Part shown: positions 27,012-34,323 of the stretch, piece after piece
Layout: every line of letters begins with the position of its first letter
Numbering within the stretch: position 1 is the first letter of the stretch
Source: UBA7985 sp965661545
GTDB lineage: Bacteria; Pseudomonadota; Alphaproteobacteria; UBA7985
Direction: 5' to 3'
Assembly: GCA_965661545.1 (NCBI GenBank)
Contig: CBFIEF010000005.1
Span: 56,026-120,025, forward strand
DNA length: 64,000 bases
Notes under the pieces: model-generated
Seen by the model: the letters and a program-made list of their open reading frames with translations, nothing else
Database searches by the model: none
What the model was told of the DNA's origin: nothing
Position numbers and translations under genes: made by a program

Positions 27012-28016
27012 ATGGTGACGACGATGACCCTGAATTCCAACCTTCGCCTGCGACCGCGTACGTCGTCCATTTTCCAGCGGCATATGTTCTGCTCGCTGCG
27101 GCTGCCTGGTAATTTGCGCATTCTAATCGCGGAGCGTCCGGGTTTATGGATGAGTGATGCTGACCTCGAAGACTGGGCGCGGCCTTGCCGAGAAATCGCC
27201 CAAGCCAGCTTAGACGGCGAAGAATTGAGCTATGGCGTTTTCCAAGGAAGCGGGCCGTTTTGGTCGGAAGCGATCATCACGCTGATCGAAGACCGGACAA
27301 CCGGGCAGGCTTTGGCCTTCAACGTGATGCGGCTCCTGCCAGTCCAGCTTGGTGGCCGGGAAGAGGATGTGCTGCACCTCGGCCTGACGATGGTCGCGCC
27401 TGCGGCGCGCGGGAAATCGATGACGTCCTCGCTGTATATTCTCACCTGCGTGCTGTTCTATTTTCGTCGGCAGTGTCGGCCTTTTTGGGTCAGCAGCGTG
27501 AGCCAAGTGCCCGCAGCGGTGGGTTTGGTGGGGGAGACCTTTGTTGATGTATTCCCCGGACTTGACCGCGATGCCTTGCCGCCACCCCGCCATTTGGGCC
27601 TGGCGACGCAAGTCATGGCGAGCCACCGCAGCGCCTTTGGCGTCAGCGAAGACGCACCATTTCGAACCGATCGCTTCATCATCGAAGACGCCTACCGGGG
27701 CGGGTCAGATCACCTCAAGAAGTCTCAGGATCAAGCGCCGCTGCATCGCGTGAAAGCCTATAACGACCTGTGTTTCGAGGAATTGGACTACGCGCGCGGT
27801 GACGATTTTTTACAGATTGGCCGCGCCAACGCCGAAGCTGCCCGCCGCATCCTGCGTCGACGGCTTGAGGGCCTGACAGGGGTCGGCTTTAGCCTGCAGC
27901 TTGGCAGTCTGTTTCTCTCATCACTGGTGGCCCCCTTGGCGCAATGGCTTAACCCATCGAGATCACAAGGTGATCTACGGGCGCGAGAATCACGGCGCGC
28001 GGGGAAGTCAAACTGA
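27012..28016 (+). CDS. Uncharacterised protein with a GNAT-like acyltransferase segment
   Basis: A 334-residue protein I do not recognise as a named family. The LGLTMVAPAARGKSMTSSLY stretch (about residues 123-142) resembles acetyl-CoA-binding motif A of GNAT acyltransferases, and it is preceded by a beta strand in which ALAFNVMRLLPVQ fits the fold. The C-terminal third is charged and helical, with one moderately hydrophobic stretch (GFSLQLGSLFLSSLVAPLAQWL). No good ribosome site precedes the 27012 ATG; the in-frame ATGs at 27024 and 27084 are alternatives. The stop overlaps the next start (TGATG), so the two are coupled. Confidence 0.7.
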   Translation: MVTTMTLNSNLRLRPRTSSIFQRHMFCSLRLPGNLRILIAERPGLWMSDADLEDWARPCREIAQASLDGEELSYGVFQGSGPFWSEAIITLIEDRTTGQALAFNVMRLLPVQLGGREEDVLHLGLTMVAPAARGKSMTSSLYILTCVLFYFRRQCRPFWVSSVSQVPAAVGLVGETFVDVFPGLDRDALPPPRHLGLATQVMASHRSAFGVSEDAPFRTDRFIIEDAYRGGSDHLKKSQDQAPLHRVKAYNDLCFEELDYARGDDFLQIGRANAEAARRILRRRLEGLTGVGFSLQLGSLFLSSLVAPLAQWLNPSRSQGDLRARESRRAGKSN

Positions 28017-29185
28017 TGGAACCGTGGGATGGCGTCATCAACCTGCTGGCCGCACTGGGTGTTGGGGGCTTTGCCGTTCACGTGCTGCTGCCCGTGCGCC
28101 GGAACCGGGTCCCAAGCCTGCTTGAAATCCGCTTCGGCTCGCTGGCCCTGCTGCTGTCACTGTTCTTGGCCATGCGAGGGCTCTTTTGGCTCAGCGGCTT
28201 TAACGCCTTCTTGGCCGTGAGCTTTATTGCCGTGTCGTTTGTGCCTTTGGGCATTCTACTGGCGGTCGAGGGCTTGCTGCGCCGCCACGCGCCCTTGGTG
28301 CTCAAGCTCTTTGCCCTGGTTGGCGGTGCGCTGTGTCTGATCGCGACACAAGTGTTCGACCGCTCGAACACGCTGCCGTTTTCGCTGTCGTTGGCGAGTT
28401 TTCAGATTTTAGGGCTGGTGCTGCCCTTCAGTTGGGCGTTCCTGCGCGACCGCGAACAGCTCAGTCGCCGGGAAAATCGACGGGTCGGAGGGTTAATTAC
28501 CCTCACGCTCATCGGGCTGCCTTTTATTGCGACAGACTTTTCGGACTTGCTGACCGGGCTGCCCATACGCCTGGGCGCGATTGCGATTCTGATGTTTGCC
28601 TATGCCGCCGTTCACACGGCGCGCTTTCCCCAGCAGAACCCAGTATTCTCGTGGCGCGCTCTGAATCTGATCCTCACCACGTTCATCGCAGCGGGTGCTT
28701 TTGTCTGGCTGACGGACCTGTCGGGGTGGAGTGCCTACCTCAAACTGACCGCACTGATCCTGACGATCGGGCTGGTGCTTACACTGGCGCTGGAGCTGCT
28801 TAATCTGCGTGACCAGTCCGAAGAGCGTGCATTGCTGCGGGTGCTCAGTGCCCTTGATTTACGGCGTCCTGAGGCGGTCGTGAGCCGCCTAACCCGCTTT
28901 TCGCCGTTTGAGCATGCGTGGTTGGTTCGCGCTGGTAGAGGTCCAGTGCCCACGAATTTCAGCATTCAGCCCGGTCAGGTTTACCGCCGCACAACCCGCT
29001 CTCAAGATCCAACAGACCGCGATGCCGCCGCTGTTCTAGAGAACATCGGCGCTGATCTGCTGTTTGTCCTCGATATCAGCACCGACGCCCTGTGCGCCGT
29101 CGAAGTGCAGGATCCATCGCTCAACACTGAAGACTGGGCCAACATTCTCGCGGCTCTGGCGGTTGCTAAGACACCGCCATCCTAG
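28016..29185 (+). CDS. Uncharacterised polytopic membrane protein with cytoplasmic C-terminal domain
   Basis: A 389-residue protein with about eight hydrophobic helices between residues 8 and 265 (for example FGSLALLLSLFLAMRGLFWL and LKLTALILTIGLVLTLALEL), followed by a soluble 120-residue tail that starts after LLNLRDQSEERALL. The tail looks GAF-like or sensor-like in size, but I cannot assign it. The layout resembles bacterial seven- or eight-helix receptors with a C-terminal signalling domain. It overlaps the acyltransferase-like gene by one base. Together with the divergent SpoIIE phosphatase this suggests a signalling or membrane-modification unit; that is inference from context. Confidence 0.7.
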   Translation: MEPWDGVINLLAALGVGGFAVHVLLPVRRNRVPSLLEIRFGSLALLLSLFLAMRGLFWLSGFNAFLAVSFIAVSFVPLGILLAVEGLLRRHAPLVLKLFALVGGALCLIATQVFDRSNTLPFSLSLASFQILGLVLPFSWAFLRDREQLSRRENRRVGGLITLTLIGLPFIATDFSDLLTGLPIRLGAIAILMFAYAAVHTARFPQQNPVFSWRALNLILTTFIAAGAFVWLTDLSGWSAYLKLTALILTIGLVLTLALELLNLRDQSEERALLRVLSALDLRRPEAVVSRLTRFSPFEHAWLVRAGRGPVPTNFSIQPGQVYRRTTRSQDPTDRDAAAVLENIGADLLFVLDISTDALCAVEVQDPSLNTEDWANILAALAVAKTPPS

Positions 29186-29193
29186 GGGTTGAA

Positions 29194-29298
29194 TTGCCCC
29201 ACCAACCCTTTCCCGCTTTCATCGTCAGCACGCTTCCTTGGGATGGTGCGCCAATGATTGGATCGGTGGGGCAAAACGGTTCTGGGTTGATGACCCAG
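29194..29298. terminator. Hairpins between two convergent genes (possible weak terminators)
   Basis: Ten-base arms TTGCCCCACC (29194-29203) and GGTGGGGCAA (29265-29274) enclose 61 bases. A smaller hairpin CTGGGT-TGATG-ACCCAG (about 29282-29298) ends right at the stop of the minus-strand ThDP gene and, read on that strand, is followed by AACCGTTTT. Neither has a classic T-run. Confidence 0.4.
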
Positions 29299-29299
29299 A

Positions 29300-31090
29300 T
29301 CAGGTTGAGACGTGCGAAACGCCGCCTTCTGGCGAGTAGATGTCCAAAATGTTCCAGTGCCCCGTGGTCGGCGTTGGGTTGTTGATCATCGCAACGTCGA
29401 GCACCACGGGCCGGTTCATGGCAAAGGCCGCTTCCAGCGCAGGTAAGAGCGCGTTAGCGGACTCAACCCGCACGCCCGTTGCGCCGTAAGCTTGGGCGAT
29501 AAGAGCATAGTCAGGGCCGTTCGCAGGCGCGCCAGCTTCACCGGGGAATGTGGTGCCATAGGTTAGGCCGTAGTGCGCCTTTTGCAGCCCAGCGATGGTC
29601 CCAAACGCGTTGTTGTTCATCACCAGCCAGACAATGCCCAAGCCCAGTTCTACCGCCGTTGCAAGCATGGCTGGATTCTGACCAAAACCGCCGTCACCAA
29701 CCAGCGACAACACCGTTCTTTCCGGCGCAGCAAGCTTGGCCCCAATGGCCGCAGGCGGGCCAAAGCCCATGGTTGCAAAACCACCCGGTGTCAGGATGGA
29801 ACCAGGAGTCAGAATATCAAACTGCTGTCCCACTCCGTTTTTGTTCCAGCCAACATCGGTTGTCAGAATACCATCGGCCGGTAGCGCCCGGCGCACATCT
29901 GCGAGAATGCGCTCGGGCATCATCGGGAAGGCACTGCTCGTCGCGTTTTCGACGTTTGATGCGGCAAAGGTTTTGCGGAATTCACTGATCTTAGCCGTCA
30001 TCGGGTTCGCAGCGCGACCCCGTGGGAACCTCTTTGTTGCCACACGGTTGAGCACAGTCAGAGCCGCTTTTGCATCGGCGACAACGCCAATCTCTGTTGG
30101 ATAGTTTCGGCCAATCTCAGAGGGTTCAATATCGACGTGAATGATCTTGGAACCGGGGATGTTGAATGTGTAACCGGGATACCAGGACGAGCAGTCCGCT
30201 TCCTTGAACCGCGTTCCGATGGCAAAGATGGTTTCTGCGCTCAAACACGCCTGATTCACCAACTCGGTGCCCCAAAATCCAGTCATACCAAGCACCAACG
30301 GATGATCATCCCGAACCGCACCCTTGCCCATCAGCGAGTGTGCAATCGGGATTTGCATGGTGTCGGCAAAGGCTTCGAGCTCTTCACTGGCCCCAGCAAG
30401 CAGAATGCCGCCGCCGACGTAGAGCACCGGGCTATCCGACGACGCCAGCGCATCCACAATCCGCTCAGCGGTTTCGTCGTCGATCGACGGCTTGATCAGC
30501 GCGCGCGTGTTGCTCGCGATGCGGTCAAAGCTGGTTGAGGCGATCGCTTCGCTAAAAATGTCCATCGGTACGTTCACCAGCACGGGGCCGGGCTGCCCGC
30601 TTTCCGCAAGATGGAAGGCCTTTTCAAGGATATCGGCCATCAAATCCGCCCGATCCACCCGCCAAGCGCGCTTCACGAAAGGTCGATAAATTTCATACTG
30701 CGAGGCATCGGCGTGCAGGTTTACTTCCTGATGCGGATGCTTGCCGTAATAGTGCGTTGGAACGTCGCCTGCGATGACCACCATGGGAATGCAATCAAGC
30801 GCCGCATTAGCCACACCGGTCGCGCAGTTGGTCAGCCCCGGGCTGAGGTGGGACAGAACCACCGACGCCTTGCCGGTCACCCGCGCGTAAGCATCAGCGG
30901 CGTGACTGGCGATTTGCTCGTGCCGAACAGTGACAAAGTCGATGGGGCTATCAGCCATAGCCGCAAGAACGGCGATGTTGGTGTGACCGCAAAGACCGAA
31001 GACGTGCTTCACGTCTCGGCGTTCGAGGAAGTCAACGAGGTGCTCAGCGACCGTTTTGGTCACGCCCTGATTTTCTGTGGGTGCCAACAT
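29300..31090 (-). CDS. Thiamine diphosphate-dependent enzyme (acetolactate synthase-like fold)
   Basis: A 596-residue ThDP enzyme of the acetohydroxyacid synthase/decarboxylase fold. The N-terminal domain has catalytic Glu58 in VRHEQIASHAADAYAR; the central domain is of the FAD/ADP-type; the C-terminal domain has the GDGGFGQNPAM to NNNAFG metal-ThDP motif. It is not clearly acetolactate synthase: no regulatory subunit gene is adjacent and the neighbours are catabolic. By context it may decarboxylate or cleave a 2-oxoacid to an aldehyde for the adjacent CoA-acylating dehydrogenase. The start is the ATG at 31090, one base into the upstream stop (TGATG), with AGGAGG seven bases away. Confidence 0.88.
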   Translation of the reverse strand: MLAPTENQGVTKTVAEHLVDFLERRDVKHVFGLCGHTNIAVLAAMADSPIDFVTVRHEQIASHAADAYARVTGKASVVLSHLSPGLTNCATGVANAALDCIPMVVIAGDVPTHYYGKHPHQEVNLHADASQYEIYRPFVKRAWRVDRADLMADILEKAFHLAESGQPGPVLVNVPMDIFSEAIASTSFDRIASNTRALIKPSIDDETAERIVDALASSDSPVLYVGGGILLAGASEELEAFADTMQIPIAHSLMGKGAVRDDHPLVLGMTGFWGTELVNQACLSAETIFAIGTRFKEADCSSWYPGYTFNIPGSKIIHVDIEPSEIGRNYPTEIGVVADAKAALTVLNRVATKRFPRGRAANPMTAKISEFRKTFAASNVENATSSAFPMMPERILADVRRALPADGILTTDVGWNKNGVGQQFDILTPGSILTPGGFATMGFGPPAAIGAKLAAPERTVLSLVGDGGFGQNPAMLATAVELGLGIVWLVMNNNAFGTIAGLQKAHYGLTYGTTFPGEAGAPANGPDYALIAQAYGATGVRVESANALLPALEAAFAMNRPVVLDVAMINNPTPTTGHWNILDIYSPEGGVSHVST

Positions 31091-32499
31091 CACGCGACCT
31101 CCTGACCAAAGTAGCGCCCAAACAGTTCCTGTTCAGACGGTCGATCTTCAGGGATCGGACGGCTCACCCACGTATAGTTCATCATGTGCTTGAGCGTGAC
31201 GTTCTCGTTGGTGATGTTCCCGCCCCAAATGCCGCAACCCAGCGAGCTGGTCATGGGCATGCCGTTGGTGAAGGAGCCCGCATTAGCCTTGGACTGCGCC
31301 TGCCGAACCATCATGCGAGAGACCGGCGCGACTTGGGCCAACGCGTCGATGTGATCATCCCGGTGGCTGTAAATACCGCAGGAATGTCCGCGACCGGCGA
31401 CAGCGTAAATCCCGCGTACCATCTCGAGCGCTTCATCGAAGGTCTCGAAGCGGTAAAGCGCCATCAGCGTTGTCAGTTTCTCACCCGAGAAGCGGTGTTC
31501 CTTGCCGATTTTGCCGTGATTGGGCACCATCATGAAGCAAGCGTCCTCAGGGATTGAAAAACCGGCTTCAGCGGCGATTTTCTGCGGGGGACACGCCACA
31601 GTTGCCAAGGTGCGATTGCCCTTTTCATCCCACATGGCCGCCTCAACCAACGCCGCTTCGGCGTCGGAGCATAGATAACCGCCCTCGGCCTGCAACGCCG
31701 AAACCATGGCCTCATAGATCGATGCCTGAATGACGATGTTGCCATCAGCCGAACAGCCGGACCCAAAGTCCGACGTCTTAGACAAGCGCGTGTTTCGCGC
31801 GGCAATTTCGATGTCGGCGGTTTCGTCGATTACCATCGTCGAATTGCCAGCGCCCACGCCATAGGCTGGACGCCCCGAGGAATAGGCTGCTTTGACCATG
31901 GGCTTTCCGCCCGTCGCCAGCGTCAAATCACAGCGCGCCATCAGCGCCTGAGTCAGCGGGATAGACGGCTCGGTCACGCACTGGAACAAATCAGCAGGCG
32001 CCCCCGCCTCAACACAGGCCGCCCGCATCACATCCACCATCGCAGAGGTCGTGTTCTTGGTTCGCGGATGCGGGGAAAAGATAACGGCGTTCCGCGCCTT
32101 GGCGGCATAGACGCCAGTCACCGGCGGGGTCAGAGCCGGGTTGGTCATAGGGATCAGGGAGGCAATAACGCCTGCGGGCTTGGCGTACTTCACCAAGCCG
32201 CGCTCCTCGTCTACCTCGACCACGCCCGTGCTTTTCTGGCGCAGCGCATCACGCAGAACGCCGTGGATCTTGAACCGCTTGCCCGGACGGCCTGCGCGGT
32301 CGCCAATACCGCTTTCGTCCACGCCCATCTGCGCAAGGCGGGTGAAGGTCGTCTCGTTGCTCGCGTACCACCCAAGGGCCTGCGCCAGCGTATCGAGTTG
32401 CTCTTGGCTAAAATCCTCGATTTGGGCCATCGCAGCGCGGGCGCGCTCCAACATGCCGTCGAGCTGTGTGGTCTGATCAGGCGTAAGCGGTTCAGGCAT
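31090..32499 (-). CDS. CoA-acylating aldehyde dehydrogenase (EutE/SauS-like)
   Basis: A 469-residue NAD(P)-dependent aldehyde dehydrogenase of the acylating branch, oxidising an aldehyde to an acyl-CoA. The motifs are IPMTNPALTPPVTGVYAAKA, TGGKPMVKAAYSSGRPAYGVGAGN and the catalytic Cys249 in FGSGCSADGN; the branch includes acetaldehyde (EutE) and sulfoacetaldehyde (SauS) dehydrogenases. A glycine/Asn-rich C-terminal GIWGGNITNENVT is also typical. It overlaps the TIM-barrel gene by 8 bp and the ThDP gene by one base, so a ThDP enzyme to acyl-CoA channel is plausible. The actual aldehyde is unknown. Confidence 0.88.
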   Translation of the reverse strand: MPEPLTPDQTTQLDGMLERARAAMAQIEDFSQEQLDTLAQALGWYASNETTFTRLAQMGVDESGIGDRAGRPGKRFKIHGVLRDALRQKSTGVVEVDEERGLVKYAKPAGVIASLIPMTNPALTPPVTGVYAAKARNAVIFSPHPRTKNTTSAMVDVMRAACVEAGAPADLFQCVTEPSIPLTQALMARCDLTLATGGKPMVKAAYSSGRPAYGVGAGNSTMVIDETADIEIAARNTRLSKTSDFGSGCSADGNIVIQASIYEAMVSALQAEGGYLCSDAEAALVEAAMWDEKGNRTLATVACPPQKIAAEAGFSIPEDACFMMVPNHGKIGKEHRFSGEKLTTLMALYRFETFDEALEMVRGIYAVAGRGHSCGIYSHRDDHIDALAQVAPVSRMMVRQAQSKANAGSFTNGMPMTSSLGCGIWGGNITNENVTLKHMMNYTWVSRPIPEDRPSEQELFGRYFGQEVA

Positions 32500-33397
32500 G
32501 GAGAGGTTCCTGGTTTACTGAAGTCGAAGATGACGGAGTTGTCGTTGGGTCAAGCGCGGGAAGGGGCTGTCGGCGCGATTGCGCTTTGCCAAACACCGCT
32601 TGGGCGTGCTGTAGACAGCGCCGCGCGTGTTCCTCGTATCCAAGCTCGAGCACACGGCTCTGGTTGGGCAGCTCGATGGAGTAATAAACCGGCGGCATCC
32701 GCTCGACGACGCCAGCGAAGTCAATGCATCCCTCACCCGGATACAGCCGAGCGTCACGGGCGAGCTGGATCATACCTTCGCGGGTGTCCGCGATACCGGG
32801 CAAGGCGTCGGAGACGTGCAGGAAGTGCAGCAGATCCGCCGGGACATGCAGCAGCTCACCCAAATCAACGCGGGAGAGGTGGACATAGAGCGTATCCACC
32901 AGAATACCGGCATTGGGCTGGTCCGCTGCTCGCACGATATCGAGCGCTTCGTCCAGCGTCCGCAGCCGAGAAAATGATGGGAATTCGAGGTCAACCGTCA
33001 GGCCATAATTGTGCGCAATCTCGCAGGTCTCGGCGTAACAATCGATCAGAAACGAACGGTCATGCCGGTCTTGAGTCCAGGCGCTCATGATGATGTGCTT
33101 AGCGCCAATTTCTGCACCCAGCTCGATTGCAGGCTCAAAACTCGGCGGGTCGCAAACTTCGGTGATGCGCGCCAGTTCAATGTCCAGCACCTTGATCCCC
33201 GTGACATCAAGCGCCGTTTTCATCGCACGGACGCCCGCTCGGTCTTCGGGGGGACAGGCGAACTCACCGGGAATGTGCATGGGGATCAGCCGCGGGCTGA
33301 CGGCGTCATAGCCTGACCGCGCCGCGATGTAGATCAGCTCAGGGACTGAACAATCGATTAACGTCAGGTGGGCCAGTGAGTATAGAGGAGCCGACAC
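32492..33397 (-). CDS. Sugar phosphate isomerase/epimerase-family TIM barrel enzyme
   Basis: A 301-residue xylose-isomerase-like TIM barrel. The expected divalent metal ligands are present: Glu in VDLEFPSFSR, Asp and His in GILVDTLYVHLS, His in LHFLHVSDA, and Glu in YYSIELPNQS. Relatives include IolE, hydroxypyruvate isomerase and 3-dehydroshikimate dehydratase, so it could be an isomerase, epimerase or dehydratase of a hydroxy-oxo acid. The start is a GTG behind GGAG (seven bases away). The last 40 residues are Pro/Ser/Thr-rich. The gene leads a coupled three-gene unit and has its own AT-rich control region at 33398-33516. Confidence 0.85.
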   Translation of the reverse strand: MSAPLYSLAHLTLIDCSVPELIYIAARSGYDAVSPRLIPMHIPGEFACPPEDRAGVRAMKTALDVTGIKVLDIELARITEVCDPPSFEPAIELGAEIGAKHIIMSAWTQDRHDRSFLIDCYAETCEIAHNYGLTVDLEFPSFSRLRTLDEALDIVRAADQPNAGILVDTLYVHLSRVDLGELLHVPADLLHFLHVSDALPGIADTREGMIQLARDARLYPGEGCIDFAGVVERMPPVYYSIELPNQSRVLELGYEEHARRCLQHAQAVFGKAQSRRQPLPALDPTTTPSSSTSVNQEPLHA

Positions 33398-33454
33398 GAC
33401 TGTACTCCGATCCGACGGCGCGCGGATGCACGCCTAGAAAATAGGATGACACGC

Positions 33455-33471
33455 AAAATATCATATATTTT
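33455..33471. promoter_or_regulatory. AT-rich palindrome, candidate operator
   Basis: Perfect seven-base arms AAAATAT and ATATTTT flank CAT in a short AT-rich gap before the TIM-barrel gene start (on the minus strand). The half-site AAAATATC recurs at 40550-40557, in the divergent promoter region of the regulator and TRAP genes, which suggests the same GntR protein binds both. Confidence 0.45.
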
Positions 33472-33516
33472 CTAATTGGCCAGAATTTTTTGTGTTTGTC
33501 GGTTGCTTGGCGCAGG

Positions 33517-34323
33517 TCAGCCTTCTTCGCGCGGCTGATAGATCGGAAGAAGGGATGGCGGCATAGGGCCTTTGTTCCGACGACCCTCGCCCATCTGCTC
33601 CCACGCATGGGCTAGGATGCCAACCGAACGTGACAGGCAAAACAGACCGCGCGACAGCGGCGCAGGCAGCCCCAGCTCACAGAAAATCACCGCCGTAGCG
33701 CCATCAATATTCATCGCCAAAGCGCGGCCCTCGCGCTCGTGGCTCAAACGCGCCTGAACCGCTTCGCCAATGTCGGCAAAGCGGCCAGAAACATCACCCC
33801 TTTCCGCGCCCTGACGCACCAAGGCCATCAAACGCGGCGCACGCGGGTCGATTGGCTTGTGGAACCGGTGGCCAAAGCCGCTAACGATCTTTCCGTACTG
33901 CGCCCGCCAAGCATCCAAGCCCGCGACCGTGGCATCCTCCAGCGCGGCGCCCGCATCCATACGCGCGGCAATGTCGTAGTACAGCTCGGCACACTGCTCG
34001 CCCGCCCCACCATGAACGTCGCCGAGCATATTCACCCCTGTCGCCATCGCATTGTTCAGCCCAACCCCGCAGGTCGCCGCCATCCGTGCGGCAGCAATCG
34101 AAGGGGCTTGCGGCCCATGATCCACCCCGGCAACCAAGGCCGCATCCAGCAAGGCGGTTTGACCGGGTGAAGGCTTGGTGCCCACAACCATGAACCAGAT
34201 CATTTCGGCAAAGCTGCTGTTGCCGATCAGGTCCTCGATCTTCTCCCCCCGAAACGCAATGCGCCCCGGCTCCATGTCGATGATGGACGTGGTCCACCAT
34301 GCACGGGTTTCAGTATCAGACAT
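33517..34323 (-). CDS. Short citrate synthase-fold protein (citryl-CoA lyase-like)
   Basis: A 268-residue single-domain protein of the citrate synthase fold, much shorter than citrate synthase (about 430). The three catalytic positions appear conserved: His104 in GDVHGGAGEQC, His152 in GFGHRFHKPIDPRAPR, and Asp207 in MNIDGATAVIF. Short stand-alone members of this family act as citryl-CoA lyases or carry out related acyl-CoA aldol cleavage or condensation. Here the likely partner is an acyl-CoA from the aldehyde dehydrogenase, but the reaction is unproven. The start is set at 34323, in ATGTCTGA overlapping the upstream stop by 8 bp; a longer frame to 34461 gives a non-homologous leader. Confidence 0.85.
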   Translation of the reverse strand: MSDTETRAWWTTSIIDMEPGRIAFRGEKIEDLIGNSSFAEMIWFMVVGTKPSPGQTALLDAALVAGVDHGPQAPSIAAARMAATCGVGLNNAMATGVNMLGDVHGGAGEQCAELYYDIAARMDAGAALEDATVAGLDAWRAQYGKIVSGFGHRFHKPIDPRAPRLMALVRQGAERGDVSGRFADIGEAVQARLSHEREGRALAMNIDGATAVIFCELGLPAPLSRGLFCLSRSVGILAHAWEQMGEGRRNKGPMPPSLLPIYQPREEG

